Source of the DNA: an uncultured Lachnospiraceae bacterium
GTDB lineage: Bacteria; Bacillota; Clostridia; Lachnospirales; Lachnospiraceae
Length of the DNA stretch: 21,318 nt
Assembly: GCA_910586955.1 (NCBI GenBank)
Contig: CAJUMM010000013.1
Location: forward strand, 1 to 21,318
Direction of reading: 5' to 3'
Position 1 is the first letter of the stretch, and each line of letters opens with the position of its first letter. Shown here piece by piece: positions 15,475 through 21,318 of this stretch. The notes beneath the pieces were generated by a model that had not been told where the DNA came from, searched no databases, and saw only the letters and a program-made list of their open reading frames with translations. The position numbers were made by a program, and so were the translations under genes.

Positions 15475-15503
15475 ATCATATCATTCCAGTTTGATATTGT
15501 AAA
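15475..15503 (-). promoter_or_regulatory. Promoter of the nucleoside ABC transporter operon
   Basis: On the minus strand TTTACA (15503-15498) is followed after 17 bases by TATGAT (15480-15475), with TG one base before the -10 hexamer. Transcription would start near 15468, giving a leader of about 54 nt. Confidence 0.7.
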
Positions 15504-15516
15504 ATACATATTTTTA

Positions 15517-15544
15517 ATCGGATTGATAATAATATCTTATCGAT
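15517..15544. promoter_or_regulatory. Imperfect dyad upstream of the nucleoside transporter promoter
   Basis: ATCG, four bases, GATA, four bases, TATC, four bases, CGAT form an interrupted palindrome centred about 62 bases upstream of the predicted transcription start. It is AT-rich and could be a regulator site; no family assignment is possible. Confidence 0.35.
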
Positions 15545-15587
15545 ATTTTTCATTTTGTGCATATTGACCACAATTATCTGGAAGCAT

Positions 15588-16784
15588 TTAGAGAAGTTTC
15601 CCCAAAATGGAGCTTCCTACCGTCCCTTCCGGCATTTCCAGGCCAAAATTGTCCACAATGGTCGCTCCCACTGCTCCGAAAGAGCTTCCCTCTTCCAGAA
15701 GGCCGTACCCCTCCATGGAAGGAGAATAGGCCAGAAGGGGGACCTTCTCCCGGGTGTGATCCGTCCCTGTATGGGTGGGATCGTTTCCGTGATCCGCCGT
15801 AACCAGAAGCAGATCTTCTTTCTTTAGCAGAGGAAGCAGCTCTCCCAGTTTTTCGTCAAAGGCCTCCAGCTCCCGCCCGTAGCCCTCCGGGTTTCTCCGG
15901 TGTCCCCACAGGGCGTCGAAGTCCACAAGATTTACATAACACAATCCATCAAAGTCCCGGCGGGCAATCTCTAGGGTCTGTTCCATTCCGTGGACGGAGC
16001 TCTGGGACTTGTTGGATTCCGTCAGGCCCTCCCCGTCAAAAATGTCATAGATCTTTCCCACGGAGATCACGGAAAGCCCTGCATCTTTCAGCACGTTCAG
16101 GGCTGTCCGCCCAAAGGGCTTCAAGGCATAGTCGTGGCGGTTGGCCGTCCTCTTAAACTCCCCTTTTTTCCTGCCCACGTATGGCCTGGCAATGACCCGG
16201 CCTACCTTCCACTCGTCCCGCAGGGTCAGCTCCCTGGCAATTTGGCAGCAGCGGTACAGCTCTTCCAGGCCGAAGGTCTCCTCGTTTCCGCAGATCTGCA
16301 GCACGGAGTCCGCCGAAGTATACACGATCATATGGCCGGTGGCAATCTCCTCCTCCGCCAGCTCCTCCAGTATCTCCGTTCCGCTGGCGCTCTTGTTTCC
16401 GATAATCTTGCGGCCGGTACGCCTGGACAGCTCTTCCAAGAGCTCCGGGGGAAATCCGTGCTCCGTGAAGGTCCGGAAGGGCTTGGTAACGTGAAGCCCC
16501 ATCATTTCCCAGTGCCCCGTCATGGTATCCTTCCCGGCGCTGGCCTCCCGAAGCTTCATATAGTAACCCAGGGGCCTCTCCGCCGGAGGGATTCCCTTAA
16601 GCGGATGCAGGTTCGCCATTCCCAGTTTCTGCAGATTGGGAATCTTTAACCCGGGAACCCGCTCTGCAATGTGCCCCAGGGTGTCCGTCCCTGCATCCCC
16701 GTAAGCGGCCGCATCCTCCAGGGCGCCTACGCCCAGGGAATCTATAACAATGGTAAAAACGCGTCTGTATTTATTTTGGCTCAA
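15588..16784 (-). CDS. deoB: Phosphopentomutase
   Basis: The 398-residue enzyme converts ribose-1-phosphate and deoxyribose-1-phosphate to the 5-phosphates, linking nucleoside phosphorolysis to the pentose phosphate pathway. It is an alkaline-phosphatase-superfamily metalloenzyme using Mn2+. The N-terminal 'IVIDSLGVGA' supplies metal ligand D15. 'GKDTMTGHWEM' (84-94) holds the phosphorylated threonine. 'TADHGNDPTHTGTDHT' (330-344) supplies D331, H332 and H343. Length matches the family. The start is a TTG at 16784 with AAAGGAGG 7-8 nt upstream; the codons after it align with the usual DeoB N-terminus. It follows udp after 24 bases, in the same operon. No clear terminator separates it from the next promoter. 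Confidence 0.96.
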   Translation of the reverse strand: MSQNKYRRVFTIVIDSLGVGALEDAAAYGDAGTDTLGHIAERVPGLKIPNLQKLGMANLHPLKGIPPAERPLGYYMKLREASAGKDTMTGHWEMMGLHVTKPFRTFTEHGFPPELLEELSRRTGRKIIGNKSASGTEILEELAEEEIATGHMIVYTSADSVLQICGNEETFGLEELYRCCQIARELTLRDEWKVGRVIARPYVGRKKGEFKRTANRHDYALKPFGRTALNVLKDAGLSVISVGKIYDIFDGEGLTESNKSQSSVHGMEQTLEIARRDFDGLCYVNLVDFDALWGHRRNPEGYGRELEAFDEKLGELLPLLKKEDLLLVTADHGNDPTHTGTDHTREKVPLLAYSPSMEGYGLLEEGSSFGAVGATIVDNFGLEMPEGTVGSSILGKLL

Positions 16785-16799
16785 TTCCTATCCTCCTTT

Positions 16800-16835
16800 T
16801 GATTCCAGTTATGATTCCAGCTCTGATTCCAGTTC
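16800..16835. repeat. Three 12-bp tandem units across the udp stop codon
   Basis: On the minus strand three units read (GAA/GAG/TAA)+CTGGAATCA back to back. The first two encode ELES ELES at the C-terminus of uridine phosphorylase, and the third begins with the TAA stop. The deoB ribosome binding site follows immediately. Confidence 0.75.
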
Positions 16836-17615
16836 CGCATCCGCCCGGTCTGCCCGGATGAGTTCCCGGATGGCCTCCACGGCCATCTCGATGGCCCGCT
16901 CTGTGTCGTGGACGATGGGATTTTCCATGCCTAGGGCCTGCCGTTCCTGGTTTCCCATGACCAGGAAGACGGAGCCGCAGCGGACCCGGAGATGGGCGGC
17001 TGCAATAAACAGGGCCGCCGACTCCATCTCGGAGGCTTTGCAGCCCATGCGCTTCCAGGCCTCCCACTTGTTTAAGAGCTCATAGCTTACGGGCATGCGC
17101 TCCGGCTCATGCTGGCCGTAGAAGGCGTCCTTGCACTGGACCACCCCCACATGGCAGGGAAAGCCCAGGGTCCTCCCTGCCTGCACCAGGGCGCTGGCTA
17201 CCTGAAAATCCGCCACTGCCGGGTACTCGATGGGGGCATACTCCCGGCTGGTTCCCTCCATGCGGACTGCGCCGGTGGCTACCACCATGTCCCCTCCCTT
17301 TACATCCAGATCAATGCCACCGCAGGTCCCCACCCGGACAAAGGTATCGGCGCCGGAGAGCACCAGCTCCTCCAGGGCAATGGTGGCGGAGGGGCCGCCG
17401 ATGCCGGTGGAGGTGACGCTCACTTTCTCTCCCTCCAGGAAGCCGGTGTAAGTGACATACTCCCGGTTGTCGGCCACAAACTGCGGATTGTCAAAGTGGG
17501 CGGCGATCTTCTCGCACCGCTTGGGATCTCCGGGAAGAATCACGTAGCGGCCCACGTCGCCTTTGCGGATCTGCAGATGGTATTGCAGGTTCTCTTCTCC
17601 TGAATAATTTTGCAT
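16809..17615 (-). CDS. udp: Uridine phosphorylase
   Basis: The 268-residue nucleoside phosphorylase (NP-I family) would split uridine with phosphate into uracil and ribose-1-phosphate. Motifs in order: ILPGDPKR (26-33, phosphate binding), TSTGIGGPSATIALEEL (68-84), RVGTCGG (94-100), 'KDAFYGQH' (162-169) and EMESAALF (196-203, ribose binding). These fit Udp better than purine nucleoside phosphorylase, though some members also take deoxyuridine or thymidine. The open frame extends to 17639, but AAGGAGG lies 8 nt before the ATG at 17615, so I start there. It is the first gene of a udp-deoB pair whose products act in sequence. The last eight residues are a duplicated ELES from a DNA tandem repeat. 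Confidence 0.93.
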   Translation of the reverse strand: MQNYSGEENLQYHLQIRKGDVGRYVILPGDPKRCEKIAAHFDNPQFVADNREYVTYTGFLEGEKVSVTSTGIGGPSATIALEELVLSGADTFVRVGTCGGIDLDVKGGDMVVATGAVRMEGTSREYAPIEYPAVADFQVASALVQAGRTLGFPCHVGVVQCKDAFYGQHEPERMPVSYELLNKWEAWKRMGCKASEMESAALFIAAAHLRVRCGSVFLVMGNQERQALGMENPIVHDTERAIEMAVEAIRELIRADRADAELESELES

Positions 17616-17635
17616 AGGAACATCCTCCTTTTTGT

Positions 17636-17679
17636 ACATGTATATTTTCTTTATTGTACATTTTTAGACATGTATATTT
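17636..17679. promoter_or_regulatory. Direct repeat over the udp promoter, candidate GntR operator
   Basis: The 12-mer ACATGTATATTT occurs at 17636-17647 and again at 17668-17679, 32 bp apart (about three helical turns). One copy overlaps the predicted transcription start and the other the -35 box and spacer. That placement suits a repressor; the divergent GntR-family protein is the closest candidate. Confidence 0.5.
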
Positions 17680-17682
17680 CAA
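17653..17682 (-). promoter_or_regulatory. Promoter of udp-deoB
   Basis: On the minus strand TTGAAA (17682-17677) is followed after 18 bases by TACAAT (17658-17653). The predicted start is near 17646, with a leader of about 30 nt to the udp ATG. Confidence 0.55.
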
Positions 17683-17774
17683 TCCGCATTTTGCACAAAG
17701 ATGAAGGGGCGTTCTTGTGGAATATGTATAAGAGGAAGGCAGGACGGAAGCCGGCCAGCCATAGAACCCTTCCC

Positions 17775-17803
17775 TTGACATTTCCCCTCTCCCGCCGTAA
17801 TAT
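17775..17803 (+). promoter_or_regulatory. Promoter of the GntR-family regulator gene
   Basis: TTGACA (17775-17780) is followed after 17 bases by TAATAT (17798-17803), a near-consensus vegetative promoter. It would start near 17810, about 20 nt before the ATG. Confidence 0.7.
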
Positions 17804-17830
17804 GAAACTACGAACCAAAAGGAGGCCCCC

Positions 17831-18586
17831 ATGCCCGCCGATTCCCAAACATCCCGAACACAAAAACTGAAACACCTGAAAGTATACGATCAGCTCTATG
17901 AGCTCATCCAAGACGGAACCTTCCCCGCCGGCTCCCAGCTGCCCTCGGAGGCCAATCTGGCGGAGCAGGCCCAGGTAAGCCGGATGACTCTCCGGAAAGC
18001 CCTGTCCCTTCTCCGGGATGACGGCTTCCTGCAGAATGTTCCCGGAGTGGGACATTTCGTGCTCTCCCCGGACGGAAAAGAGAGGACTGCCAAAGACGGC
18101 GCCGCCCTGCACCCGGTCTATGCCTATTGCACAAAGGAACCGGACCTGGCAGAGCTTTCTTTCCGCATTGAACCGCCCACCAAGGCCATCTCCGACTCTT
18201 TCGGCCAGTATCTCCCCGCAGTAGTCATTGCGGACCGCTGGTACAAACGGCACTCGGTTCCGGTAGCATACTCTTTAAGCATCCTTCCCATTGAACAGAT
18301 CGAGGCCCGGAAGATTGACTTAAACAGTACGGAGGAGCTTCTTCAATATCTGGAGAAAACCTGTTATGAGACTATGGGCTCCTGCAGGCGTACCTGTTCC
18401 CACTCTACGGCTGGAAATTTCTCCTCCGACAGCTATACGTTGTCCGGACGGGATTCCTTTCTCCTGGTCCTGGAAAATATCTACGACGGGAATCACCGGA
18501 TGATTCTCCAGAACAAGCACTACATTCCCTTTGATCTGTTTAAAATTGAAATCCTGTTAGAAAAAGAATCTGCCTCCGGCCGTTAA
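17831..18586 (+). CDS. GntR/HutC-family transcriptional regulator with UTRA domain
   Basis: The 251-residue protein has an N-terminal winged helix (about 14-80: 'VYDQLYELIQDGTFPAGSQLPSEANLAEQAQVSRMTLRKAL', ending in 'GVGHFV') and a UTRA-type effector domain (about 90-245) ending 'YIPFDLFKIEI'. UTRA domains bind small metabolites such as phosphosugars. AAGGAGG precedes the ATG. The gene is divergent from udp-deoB across about 215 bases that hold both promoters and a 12-bp direct repeat, so it probably represses nucleoside salvage and is released by a pathway intermediate; this is inference. The N-terminal extension of about 13 residues is polar. Its last codons lie in the left arm of the terminator, whose loop contains the stop. 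Confidence 0.92.
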   Translation: MPADSQTSRTQKLKHLKVYDQLYELIQDGTFPAGSQLPSEANLAEQAQVSRMTLRKALSLLRDDGFLQNVPGVGHFVLSPDGKERTAKDGAALHPVYAYCTKEPDLAELSFRIEPPTKAISDSFGQYLPAVVIADRWYKRHSVPVAYSLSILPIEQIEARKIDLNSTEELLQYLEKTCYETMGSCRRTCSHSTAGNFSSDSYTLSGRDSFLLVLENIYDGNHRMILQNKHYIPFDLFKIEILLEKESASGR

Positions 18587-18615
18587 ATTCCGGCCGGAGA
18601 CAGATTCTTTCGCTT
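18563..18615. terminator. Bidirectional terminator between gntR and the DUF1540 gene
   Basis: A 20-position stem (18563-18582 with 18591-18610) with a single mismatch encloses an 8-nt loop. T-rich sequence follows on the plus strand (TTTC then CTTCTTCT), and TTTTTC on the minus strand. It serves the two convergent genes. The gntR stop codon (18584-18586) is in the loop. Confidence 0.85.
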
Positions 18616-18636
18616 CTTCTCTCTTTTCGTTTCCGG

Positions 18637-18957
18637 TTATTCACATTTGCAGCGGAAGGTAGCGCACTCCGTCTCCCTGCACTCGCAGGCGTTGCCTCCG
18701 GAGATCCCGATATGCTTTGCCTGGCAGTGGCAGTCCTCATTGAAGGTACACTCCACAGCTCTGCAGGACACATCCGTGTCCTTGGTGGGATAGTCCACGG
18801 AATTTCCCACCCCGTCACGGTCACGTTCCCGGAAGCTGACACAGCAGGTATCCCTGGAATGCCTTGCCCGGTCGCCCTCCACCTGAATGTTATCCTTGCA
18901 GCAGCACTTCTCCTTGTTATACAGACAGCCGGTCACGGTACAGTCTAATCTTGTCAT
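18637..18957 (-). CDS. Cysteine-rich protein with two DUF1540 domains
   Basis: The 106-residue protein contains 16 cysteines. The first unit (about 4-45) has LDCTVTGC and KCCCKDNIQV and ends TCCVSF. The second (about 63-102) has VSCRAVECTFNEDCHCQAKHIGI and ends ECATF. Each matches the DUF1540 layout (paired Cys, a 'C-A/K-x-x-I' segment, then T/E-C-x-x-F). Such domains probably bind metal, likely Zn2+; no function is established. GGAGGT lies 8 nt before the ATG. It is soluble by prediction, with no signal peptide. It lies between a sucrose operon and the convergent gntR, and may be read through from the PTS gene because I found no clear terminator between them. Confidence 0.9.
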   Translation of the reverse strand: MTRLDCTVTGCLYNKEKCCCKDNIQVEGDRARHSRDTCCVSFRERDRDGVGNSVDYPTKDTDVSCRAVECTFNEDCHCQAKHIGISGGNACECRETECATFRCKCE

Positions 18958-18963
18958 GTTCTT

Positions 18964-18991
18964 CTACCTCCAAAAATATGTTTAGAGGTAG
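18964..18991 (-). promoter_or_regulatory. Hairpin that can hide the DUF1540 ribosome binding site
   Basis: On the minus-strand RNA CTACCTC (18991-18985) can pair with GAGGTAG (18970-18964) over seven perfect pairs with a 14-nt loop. The right arm contains most of the GGAGGT Shine-Dalgarno. This could switch translation off when the upstream arm is present in the message. Confidence 0.5.
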
Positions 18992-19034
18992 TATGTGCAA
19001 TTTTTGCAATGCTATTCAAGAAGTGTACCTTCTC

Positions 19035-20903
19035 CTATCCCACGGTCAAAATCTTATCCAGCATCTCCACTTCCCCGGAAGCTGCGATCTCTACCTGCTC
19101 CGGCGCAGACACCAGGACCGCCGTGGTCAGGTCGTATCCGGCTGCCCGAATAGCCTCCATATCAAATTCCAGCAGCGGATCTCCCGCCTTTACCTTATCG
19201 CCGGATTCTTTTAAGGCATGGAAATGCTTCCCCTGAAGCTCCACCGTATTGATGCCTACATGAATCAAAATTTCCGTTCCGCTCTCACTCACCAGGCCGA
19301 TGGCGTGCCTGGTATCAAAGAACATAGCGATCTCTCCGTCAAAAGGTGCTGCCACCAGGCCTTTTGCAGGAACAATCCCCACACCTTTGCCTAAAGCTCC
19401 CGAGGCAAAGGTTGCGTCCGCAATTTCCGTATACGGCATCAGGGTACCGGCCACCGGAGCATAGACGGCATTTGCCTCTGTCTCAATCTCCATCCGGACA
19501 GGTTCTTCCGCCTTCTTCCCTTCGGGATCCTTGTATCCAAACATCCAGGTCAAGACAAAAGAAACCGCTGCGGAAATCAGAAACATAATAATATAGTTAA
19601 CAGGATCATGGAGACACAGCAACAGTCCGAAGATTCCGGTAACGCCGGTTCCCGTGGCCCCAAGGCCCACGATAGAGGCATACAAAGCGCCGCAGGCTCC
19701 TCCGGCTGCCCCGCAGATAAACGGCCTCAAAAATCTTAAATTTACACCGAAGATGGCCGGTTCCGTAATTCCCATAAAGCAGGACATAGCGGAAGGAACT
19801 GCCATAGATTTGGTCCTCTGGTTTTTGGTTTTTAAGGCAACCGCCAGGGTAGCCGCACCCTGGGCTATGTTGGCTGCGGAAGCCAGGGGAAGCCAGTAAG
19901 TCATTCCGTACATTCCCAGCTGTCCCACATCGATCACCGTGTACATATGGTGTACGCCTGCCACTACCGTGAGGGAGTAAAGGCCTCCCATGAGAAAACT
20001 GCCAATCCCTAAGGGCAGGGCAATCAGCTGCTGGACTCCGCCGATGATTCCGTTTTCAATGGCTACAAATACCGGGCCGATAATGGAATATGTAAGATAT
20101 CCTGTGACAAACACACATACCAAGGGCGTTACAAACAGGTCAAACATGGCAGGGACGATCTTGTGCAGCTTTTTCTCAATCATACACATCACAAAGACAG
20201 CAATGATTACAGGAATCACGTGTCCCTGATATCCAACCAGATCCACCTCATACAAGCCGAACCATACCTTCTGGGTCCTTAAGACTCCCTCGGTAGCTAC
20301 CGTCCAGGCATTCTGCAGGTCCGGATGAATCATCAGCATGCCAATCACAGCTCCCAGATAGGGATTTCCCCCAAAGACCTTGGCCGCACTGTAGGCAATC
20401 AGAATAGGCAGGAACACATAAGCCGTGTTGGCAAACAGGCTGGCAAAGACAAAGATGGAACCGGAAGTGTCAATATTCAGGAAACCATTGTTTACCATAA
20501 AATTCAGGGCTTCCATAATTCCCATCAGGAAACCGCTGGCTACAATGGCCGGAATAATGGGAACAAAAATATCTCCCAGGGTCTTAATGGCACGCTTGTA
20601 AATGGGCTGTTTGGCTGCCGCAGCCGCTTTTAAGTCCTCCTTGCTGGCCGCCGCCAGCCCGGAAACCGCCAGAAATTCATCGTACACCTTGTTCACGGTC
20701 CCGGTTCCCAGAATAATCTGCAGCTGGCCGGAAGCGCTGAACACGCCTTTTACCCCGTCAATCTCCTCCACTGCCTTGGGGTCGCACTTGTCGTTGTCCG
20801 CAAGCACCAGGCGAAGGCGGGTAGCACAGTGGGCAGCAGATACCAGGTTCTCTTTTTTCCCTACTTTTTCGTAGATCTCCTCTGCTACTTTTTTGTAGTC
20901 CAT
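19035..20903 (-). CDS. Sucrose-type PTS permease EIIBCA
   Basis: The 622-residue protein imports and phosphorylates a sugar, most likely sucrose to sucrose-6-phosphate. The domain order is EIIB (about 1-85, active C26 in HCATRLRL), EIIC (about 105-455, ten or so membrane segments, with 'GYQGHVIPVIIAVFVMC', 'GVHHMYTVIDVGQLG' and 'GITEPAIFGVNLRFL'), and EIIA of the glucose/Crr type (about 480-622, active H548 in 'ILIHVGINT'). The frame is open to an ATG at 20930, but AGAGGAG lies 6 nt before the ATG at 20903, which starts with the usual MDYKKVAEEI. The upstream GH32 hydrolase gene supports sucrose. Beta-glucoside or trehalose relatives share this architecture, so specificity is likely but not proven. 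Confidence 0.92.
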   Translation of the reverse strand: MDYKKVAEEIYEKVGKKENLVSAAHCATRLRLVLADNDKCDPKAVEEIDGVKGVFSASGQLQIILGTGTVNKVYDEFLAVSGLAAASKEDLKAAAAAKQPIYKRAIKTLGDIFVPIIPAIVASGFLMGIMEALNFMVNNGFLNIDTSGSIFVFASLFANTAYVFLPILIAYSAAKVFGGNPYLGAVIGMLMIHPDLQNAWTVATEGVLRTQKVWFGLYEVDLVGYQGHVIPVIIAVFVMCMIEKKLHKIVPAMFDLFVTPLVCVFVTGYLTYSIIGPVFVAIENGIIGGVQQLIALPLGIGSFLMGGLYSLTVVAGVHHMYTVIDVGQLGMYGMTYWLPLASAANIAQGAATLAVALKTKNQRTKSMAVPSAMSCFMGITEPAIFGVNLRFLRPFICGAAGGACGALYASIVGLGATGTGVTGIFGLLLCLHDPVNYIIMFLISAAVSFVLTWMFGYKDPEGKKAEEPVRMEIETEANAVYAPVAGTLMPYTEIADATFASGALGKGVGIVPAKGLVAAPFDGEIAMFFDTRHAIGLVSESGTEILIHVGINTVELQGKHFHALKESGDKVKAGDPLLEFDMEAIRAAGYDLTTAVLVSAPEQVEIAASGEVEMLDKILTVG

Positions 20904-20918
20904 AACTTTCTCCTCTCT

Positions 20919-20943
20919 TTTTTCGGCCATCCGGCCGTTTTTA
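20919..20943. other. Small hairpin between the GH32 and PTS genes
   Basis: CGGCC, ATCC, GGCCG form a 5-bp stem flanked by TTTTTT and TTTTT on the plus strand. In the direction of the operon (minus) it is followed by A residues, so it is not a terminator for the sucrose genes. It may only be an intercistronic structure. Confidence 0.35.
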
Positions 20944-20946
20944 TGA

Positions 20947-21318
20947 TTAACTGCAGTACCTGCATGTGCAGTCTGTCCCGGACAGCTCCACCCGATACTG
21001 GGAGGCTTCCGGGTAAAACCGGGTAGAAAAGACTTCCTCTCCCCCGTTTAGAAATACTTCCACCCCGGAGACATCCACCAGAATCCGCATATCCTCCAGA
21101 CGTTCCAGCTTCCTGCCCCGGAGGGTCCGGCCTGCTCCCAGAGTATCATTCAAAAACTCCATGCGGAAAATCCCTTCCTCCTTTAAAAAGGAAAGCCTTA
21201 ACCCCTCTGCCAAAAGTACTTCCAGGCTTTCCCCGCCGGTCTCAATCTCCAGCTGGCAGCAGGGAGCAATTTCCCGGCGGAAAGGTCCTGTGAGGATTTC
21301 CTCCCTGCTCCACCAGTC
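20947..21318 (-). CDS. GH32 sucrose-6-phosphate hydrolase, C-terminal part (gene runs off the right edge)
   Basis: The last 124 codons of a minus-strand gene are present; the 5' part lies outside the window. The segment contains the beta-sandwich module of GH32 enzymes: the stretch 'GRKLERLEDMRILVDVSGVEVFLNGGEEVFSTRFYP' (written here in parts: LERLEDMRILVD, SGVEVFLNGGE, STRFYPEA) is diagnostic for invertase/sucrose-6-phosphate hydrolase. The catalytic domain is not visible. It is followed after 43 bases by the PTS gene, so the enzyme probably splits sucrose-6-phosphate made by that permease into glucose-6-phosphate and fructose. The C-terminus ends CTCRYCS, an unusual cysteine-containing tail. 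Fructan hydrolase is the main alternative. Confidence 0.85.
   Translation of the reverse strand, partial: DWWSREEILTGPFRREIAPCCQLEIETGGESLEVLLAEGLRLSFLKEEGIFRMEFLNDTLGAGRTLRGRKLERLEDMRILVDVSGVEVFLNGGEEVFSTRFYPEASQYRVELSGTDCTCRYCS

Noticed and set aside
1..21318. Mobile elements, CRISPR arrays, tRNA or rRNA genes, toxin-antitoxin or phage-defence genes
   Set aside because: I looked for transposase motifs, regularly spaced repeats, cloverleaf sequences and small paired genes, and found none that stood up.

Overview
The window looks like chromosome from a Gram-positive anaerobe of the Clostridia, most likely a Lachnospiraceae-type gut bacterium. The evidence is the SCIFF peptide and its maturase next to SecDF, a TIGR04086/YrzE-like membrane protein, a DUF1540 protein, a BMP-type nucleoside ABC transporter, strong AGGAGG ribosome binding sites, occasional TTG starts and fairly GC-rich coding. 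I see no tRNA or rRNA gene, insertion sequence, prophage or CRISPR array. Genes are tightly packed and no gene-free stretch exceeds about 250 bases.

Left part (1-4690): the 5' end of a flavodoxin-like iron-sulfur flavoprotein gene (minus strand) lies beyond the terminator of a minus-strand operon that reads scfA, scfB, secDF. scfA encodes a 47-residue six-cysteine ranthipeptide precursor that has to be found by hand. scfB encodes its radical SAM/SPASM maturase. secDF encodes a fused export motor. The operon has a recognisable promoter, a leader of about 140 nt that may fold, and a hairpin between scfA and scfB. A small TIGR04086 membrane protein gene diverges from it.

Middle-left (4798-8844): a CNNM/CorC-type membrane protein (TTG start) is translationally coupled to an EamA exporter. 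A convergent amidohydrolase-fold protein has lost most metal ligands, and a LysR regulator diverges from it. Their shared spacer holds a clear T-N11-A operator-like dyad.

Centre (8859-18586): a nucleoside uptake and salvage locus on the minus strand. First come udp (uridine phosphorylase) and deoB (phosphopentomutase). Then, from its own promoter, come a BMP-family nucleoside-binding lipoprotein, an internal terminator, a double-domain ABC ATPase, two permeases, a nucleoside hydrolase and a TauE/SafE-type transporter. Together they would import nucleosides, split them by phosphorolysis or hydrolysis, and feed ribose or deoxyribose phosphate into central metabolism. A divergent GntR/HutC-type regulator is the obvious candidate controller, and a 12-bp direct repeat over the udp promoter is a candidate operator.

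Right part (18563-21318): a bidirectional terminator, a cysteine-rich double DUF1540 protein whose Shine-Dalgarno can pair into a hairpin, and a sucrose-type PTS permease (EIIBCA) preceded by the 3' end of a GH32 sucrose-6-phosphate hydrolase gene, together a sucrose utilisation operon.

Nothing here is clearly a wholly new system. The points most worth a second look are the SCIFF operon RNA structures, the ligand-depleted amidohydrolase with its LysR partner, the nucleoside locus wiring, and the DUF1540 leader.
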